Origin: Chloroflexaceae bacterium UBA1466 | GTDB taxonomy: Bacteria > Chloroflexota > Chloroflexia > Chloroflexales > Chloroflexaceae | Assembly (NCBI GenBank): GCA_002325605.1 | Contig: DCSM01000083.1 | Location: 1-6,715 of the forward strand | Length of the DNA: 6,715 nt | Direction of reading: 5' to 3' | Shown here: positions 5,090-6,715 of the stretch, piece after piece | Layout of the letters: each line of letters opens with the position of its first letter | Position numbering within the stretch: position 1 is the stretch's first letter | The notes under the pieces: model-generated | Seen by the model: the letters and a program-made list of their open reading frames with translations, nothing else | Databases searched by the model: none | What the model was told of the DNA's origin: nothing | Program-made: the position numbers and the translations under genes

Positions 5090-5797
5090 ATGTTACGAGG
5101 CGATGTTGGAACGGTTGAATACACGCTGATTCGTACCGGCCTAGCGCGGGAGGGCGAGCCGATCTACTCCTTTCGCTTGGTGAGTTGCCCCACGGTGGGG
5201 CTGGATTCCTTAGCCCAAGCGCTCGCCGAGCGCACAGCCTTAAATGCTACAGATGTGAAAGCGGTGATGGAGGCCTTGCCCACGGAAATCATCACCTTGC
5301 TGGCCAGCGGGAAGGCGGTAGACCTGGGCCACTTAGGCCGCCTCTTGCCGACCTTGAAGGGCAGTACCACCGACCTCCAACACACCTTGAAGAGCAGCGA
5401 GGTCGCCCAATTCAAGGTTGTCTTTCGCATGAAGCAAGCCTGCCAGACCAAGTTGCGGCAACTCGTGAGCTTTAGCCGCGTGACCCATCAAGTTACCCCC
5501 GTCATTTCCTCCCTCTTTGATGTCAATACTGAGCAGTACGATGTAGGGGCCGTAGGGCATCTCCTGCGGTTACGGGGTGAACGGCTCAACCTTGACAAAA
5601 CCAAGCCCGAAGAAGGGGTCTTTCTTGGGGGGTTACGGGGGGAGATCTATCCCCGTATTGGCAAGACTTGGCTTGAGGTTCTAATCCCCGAAGGAGTCAC
5701 CTTCCCTGCCTCCGTCGAGGTACGGGCGACCTATGGGAGTACCACCTTACGGGTGGGGGTCGCCAGTACGGAGCTTAGGGCGGCTGAGTTGACTTAG
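5090..5797 (+). CDS. HU/IHF-like DNA-binding protein with DUF4469-type C-terminal domain
   Basis: The 235-residue protein has a short N-terminal strand region (VEYTLIRTGL), then an HU/IHF-like domain at about 38-125. The helix pair LAQALAERTALNATDVKAVM and the following LASGKAVDLGHLGRLLPTL match the pattern of nucleoid proteins (S/T-xx-DV-xxV, then G-xx-V-x-L-xx-G). Residues about 137-228 form a beta-rich domain of the DUF4469 type (PVISSLFDV, LRLRGERLNL, GVFLGG, EVLIPEGVTFPASVEVRATYGSTTLRVGV). This architecture is common in Bacteroidota, and its cellular role is not established. AAAGGA (5074-5079) lies about ten bases before the ATG. The gene is preceded by an array of 23-bp repeats and dyads that it may bind itself (inference), and followed by the palindrome array. 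It stands alone on the plus strand, not in an operon. Confidence 0.82.
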   Translation: MLRGDVGTVEYTLIRTGLAREGEPIYSFRLVSCPTVGLDSLAQALAERTALNATDVKAVMEALPTEIITLLASGKAVDLGHLGRLLPTLKGSTTDLQHTLKSSEVAQFKVVFRMKQACQTKLRQLVSFSRVTHQVTPVISSLFDVNTEQYDVGAVGHLLRLRGERLNLDKTKPEEGVFLGGLRGEIYPRIGKTWLEVLIPEGVTFPASVEVRATYGSTTLRVGVASTELRAAELT

Positions 5798-5811
5798 GCC
5801 CCTTAGTTCCC

Positions 5812-6153
5812 TTAGGCAAGCTCAGTCCCGCTGGTTGAGCGTGCCGAAACCAGCGTTCCCTTCGGCAAGCTCAGGGAACGGGTGGTTCCCTTCGGCAACT
5901 TCGGCAAGCTCAGTTACCACTCAGGGAACGGGTGGTTCCCTTCGGCAACTTCGGCAAGCTCAGTTACCACTCCGGGAACGGCCTCGCTGGTTGAGCTTGC
6001 CGAAACCAGCGTTCCCTTCGGCAACTTCGGCAAGCTCAGTTACCACTCAGGGAACAGGTGGTTCCCTTCGGCAAGCTCAGGGAACGGGCAAGCTCAGGGA
6101 ACGGGTGGTTCCCTTCGGCAACTTCGACAAGCTCAGTTACCACTCAGGGAACG
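5812..6153. repeat. Array of imperfect palindromes sharing a TTCGGCAAGCTCA core
   Basis: Eight full copies of the core, six direct and two inverted (5836-5848, 5992-6004), plus two degenerate copies at the left edge and near 6087, fill the gap between two plus-strand genes. The core forms the central part of hairpins with different arms: CGCTGGTT/AACCAGCG (5829-5855 and 5985-6011), and CGTTCCCT/AGGGAACG (5854-5880; also 6061-6085 region with GTTCCCT/AGGGAAC). A 50-base unit containing the core is repeated in tandem at 5881-5930 and 5931-5980 (one mismatch) and again at 6104-6153. It resembles REP/BIME-type interspersed palindromes found in many bacterial genomes. Open frames inside it are by-products of the repeat. 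Confidence 0.85.
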
Positions 6154-6161
6154 GCAATCTG

Positions 6162-6170
6162 TGCTATAAT
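6162..6170 (+). promoter_or_regulatory. Extended -10 promoter of the TPR gene
   Basis: TGC-TATAAT is a perfect extended -10 element, starting nine bases after the palindrome array ends. The sequence 17 bases upstream (about 6142-6147, inside the last repeat) is a poor -35 box, so the extended -10 would carry recognition. Transcription would begin near 6177. The last repeat copy therefore supplies the upstream part of this promoter. Confidence 0.6.
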
Positions 6171-6178
6171 CTATCATG

Positions 6179-6192
6179 ACCACCACGGTGGT
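6179..6192. promoter_or_regulatory. Dyad at the predicted transcription start
   Basis: ACCACC and GGTGGT are perfect inverted arms separated by two bases, placed at the predicted start of the TPR transcript. This could be a repressor operator or a 5'-end hairpin protecting the mRNA. Confidence 0.4.
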
Positions 6193-6215
6193 AAACTAGA
6201 GTCAAACTCAACCGT

Positions 6216-6284
6216 AGCTAGAGGCTGGGGCGGGCGACCAGCCGTAGGTAGCCCTGCCCCTCCCGCCCTGCTCCACCTCTAGCT
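6216..6284 (+). other. Large hairpin in the 5' UTR of the TPR gene
   Basis: Outer arms AGCTAGAGG (6216-6224) and CCTCTAGCT (6276-6284) pair perfectly. Inner arms GGGCGGG (6228-6234) and CCCGCCC (6262-6268) extend the stem around a GC-rich centre. The stem ends 27 bases before the start codon and leaves AAGGA (6301-6305) free. No U-run follows, so it is more likely an mRNA stabiliser or regulatory leader than a terminator. Confidence 0.5.
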
Positions 6285-6311
6285 TCCCTAAGAAAGGATT
6301 AAGGATTTCAA

Positions 6312-6715
6312 ATGTCCAAACACCAAGCCTCTAAACAAGCCATCCCTGGCAAACTTCGTAGCCTATTTGATAGGGCGGAGAAAGCCGGCACCCGCTACGA
6401 AGCTACCCACAACCTTGCCGACCTTGACCAAGCGCTTGCGCTCTATAATCAGATCATCCAGCACCCCACCTTTGCCCAAACCCCCAAGGAATTCCAGGCG
6501 AAAGTACAGTGGAATACGGCTTTTGCACTCGACGACCACTTTGAACGCATGGGTGATAGCTCTAACCTGGAACAAGCCATCCTTTATTACAAGCAAGCCC
6601 TGGAGGTCTTCACGCGCCAGGCTAACCCTGGGAACTGGGCAATGACAATGGGGAACCTGGGGAATGCCTACCGTAATCACATCCGTGGGGACACAGCAGA
6701 GAACCTGGAGCAAGC
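6312..6715 (+). CDS. TPR protein, N-terminal part (cut by the window edge)
   Basis: The frame is open from ATG at 6312 to the end of the window, 134 complete codons without a stop, so the gene is 3'-truncated here. AAGGA at 6301-6305 lies seven bases before the ATG. The translation begins MSKHQASKQAIPGKLRSLF. It then shows tetratricopeptide-type helices: LADLDQALALYNQIIQ (about 36-51), NLEQAILYYKQALEVFTRQA (about 85-104), and the start of the next unit, NWAMTMGNLGNAYRNHIRGD, ending NLEQA. The N-LEQAI-x-x-Y-x-QALEV unit of about 40-50 residues is typical of large TPR proteins, many of which carry a C-terminal CHAT peptidase or NB-ARC domain; what follows here cannot be seen. No signal peptide is visible, so it is probably cytoplasmic. 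Its promoter and a structured leader lie directly upstream. Confidence 0.85.
   Translation, partial: MSKHQASKQAIPGKLRSLFDRAEKAGTRYEATHNLADLDQALALYNQIIQHPTFAQTPKEFQAKVQWNTAFALDDHFERMGDSSNLEQAILYYKQALEVFTRQANPGNWAMTMGNLGNAYRNHIRGDTAENLEQ

Noticed and set aside
5854..5880. Intrinsic terminator of the HU-like gene
   Set aside because: The hairpin GTTCCCT/AGGGAAC is good but followed by GGGTGG rather than a U-run, and identical hairpins recur through the array.
5812..6153. CRISPR array
   Set aside because: The repeats are adjacent or overlapping, with no unique spacers of constant length, and the core appears in both orientations.
5835..6179. Overlapping plus-strand open frames rich in Phe, Gly, Ser and Thr in the palindrome array
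   Set aside because: The same repeat is translated in three frames and the repeats lack stop codons; there is no ribosome binding site and composition is that of the repeat, not a protein.
6363..6713. Minus-strand and second plus-frame open frames opposite the TPR gene
   Set aside because: They are shadows of the real TPR reading frame from 6312, which has a ribosome binding site and clear TPR helices; the frame runs off the window end without a stop.

Overview
The window reads as bacterial chromosome of roughly 50% GC. No single gene fixes the lineage. The mix is a short arginine-decarboxylase-type enzyme and a DUF4469-type HU-like protein, both of which I know best from Bacteroidota-like genomes, together with CYTH and CHAD proteins, a large-TPR protein start, and an array of imperfect palindromes with a TTCGGCAAGCTCA core. 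A Chloroflexota- or cyanobacteria-like environmental lineage is one reasonable guess, but I cannot decide it from sequence alone.

Layout. The left two thirds (45-4713) are transcribed leftward. In transcription order they hold: a 96-residue orphan antitoxin-like gene with its own promoter; a consensus promoter (TTGACA-17-TATACT) opening about 485 nt of hairpin-rich leader that contains a 28-codon ORF with a good ribosome binding site; an arginine-decarboxylase-like PLP enzyme; a weak hairpin and an internal promoter; a CYTH protein; and an HD-CHAD fusion whose start lies inside the CYTH gene. The right third (5090-6715) is transcribed rightward. It holds an HU/IHF-like protein with a DUF4469-type C-terminal domain, a 0.3 kb palindrome array, an extended -10 promoter, a hairpin-rich 5' UTR, and the start of a TPR protein cut by the window edge. 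The two halves diverge from a 376 bp intergenic region packed with short repeats and dyads, which look like protein-binding sites.

How the genes may work together. CYTH and CHAD domains are both linked to inorganic polyphosphate or triphosphate chemistry, and the HD part of the fusion resembles the C-terminal region of Ppx/GppA phosphatases, so those two genes plausibly act on or bind polyphosphate. The upstream decarboxylase would make a polyamine precursor (agmatine, if the substrate is arginine). A polyamine-polyphosphate link is inference from gene order only.

The least explained parts are three non-coding stretches: the decarboxylase leader with its small ORF, the repeat and dyad array before the HU-like gene, and the palindrome array whose core is constant while its pairing arms change. 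These are the best candidates for something undescribed.
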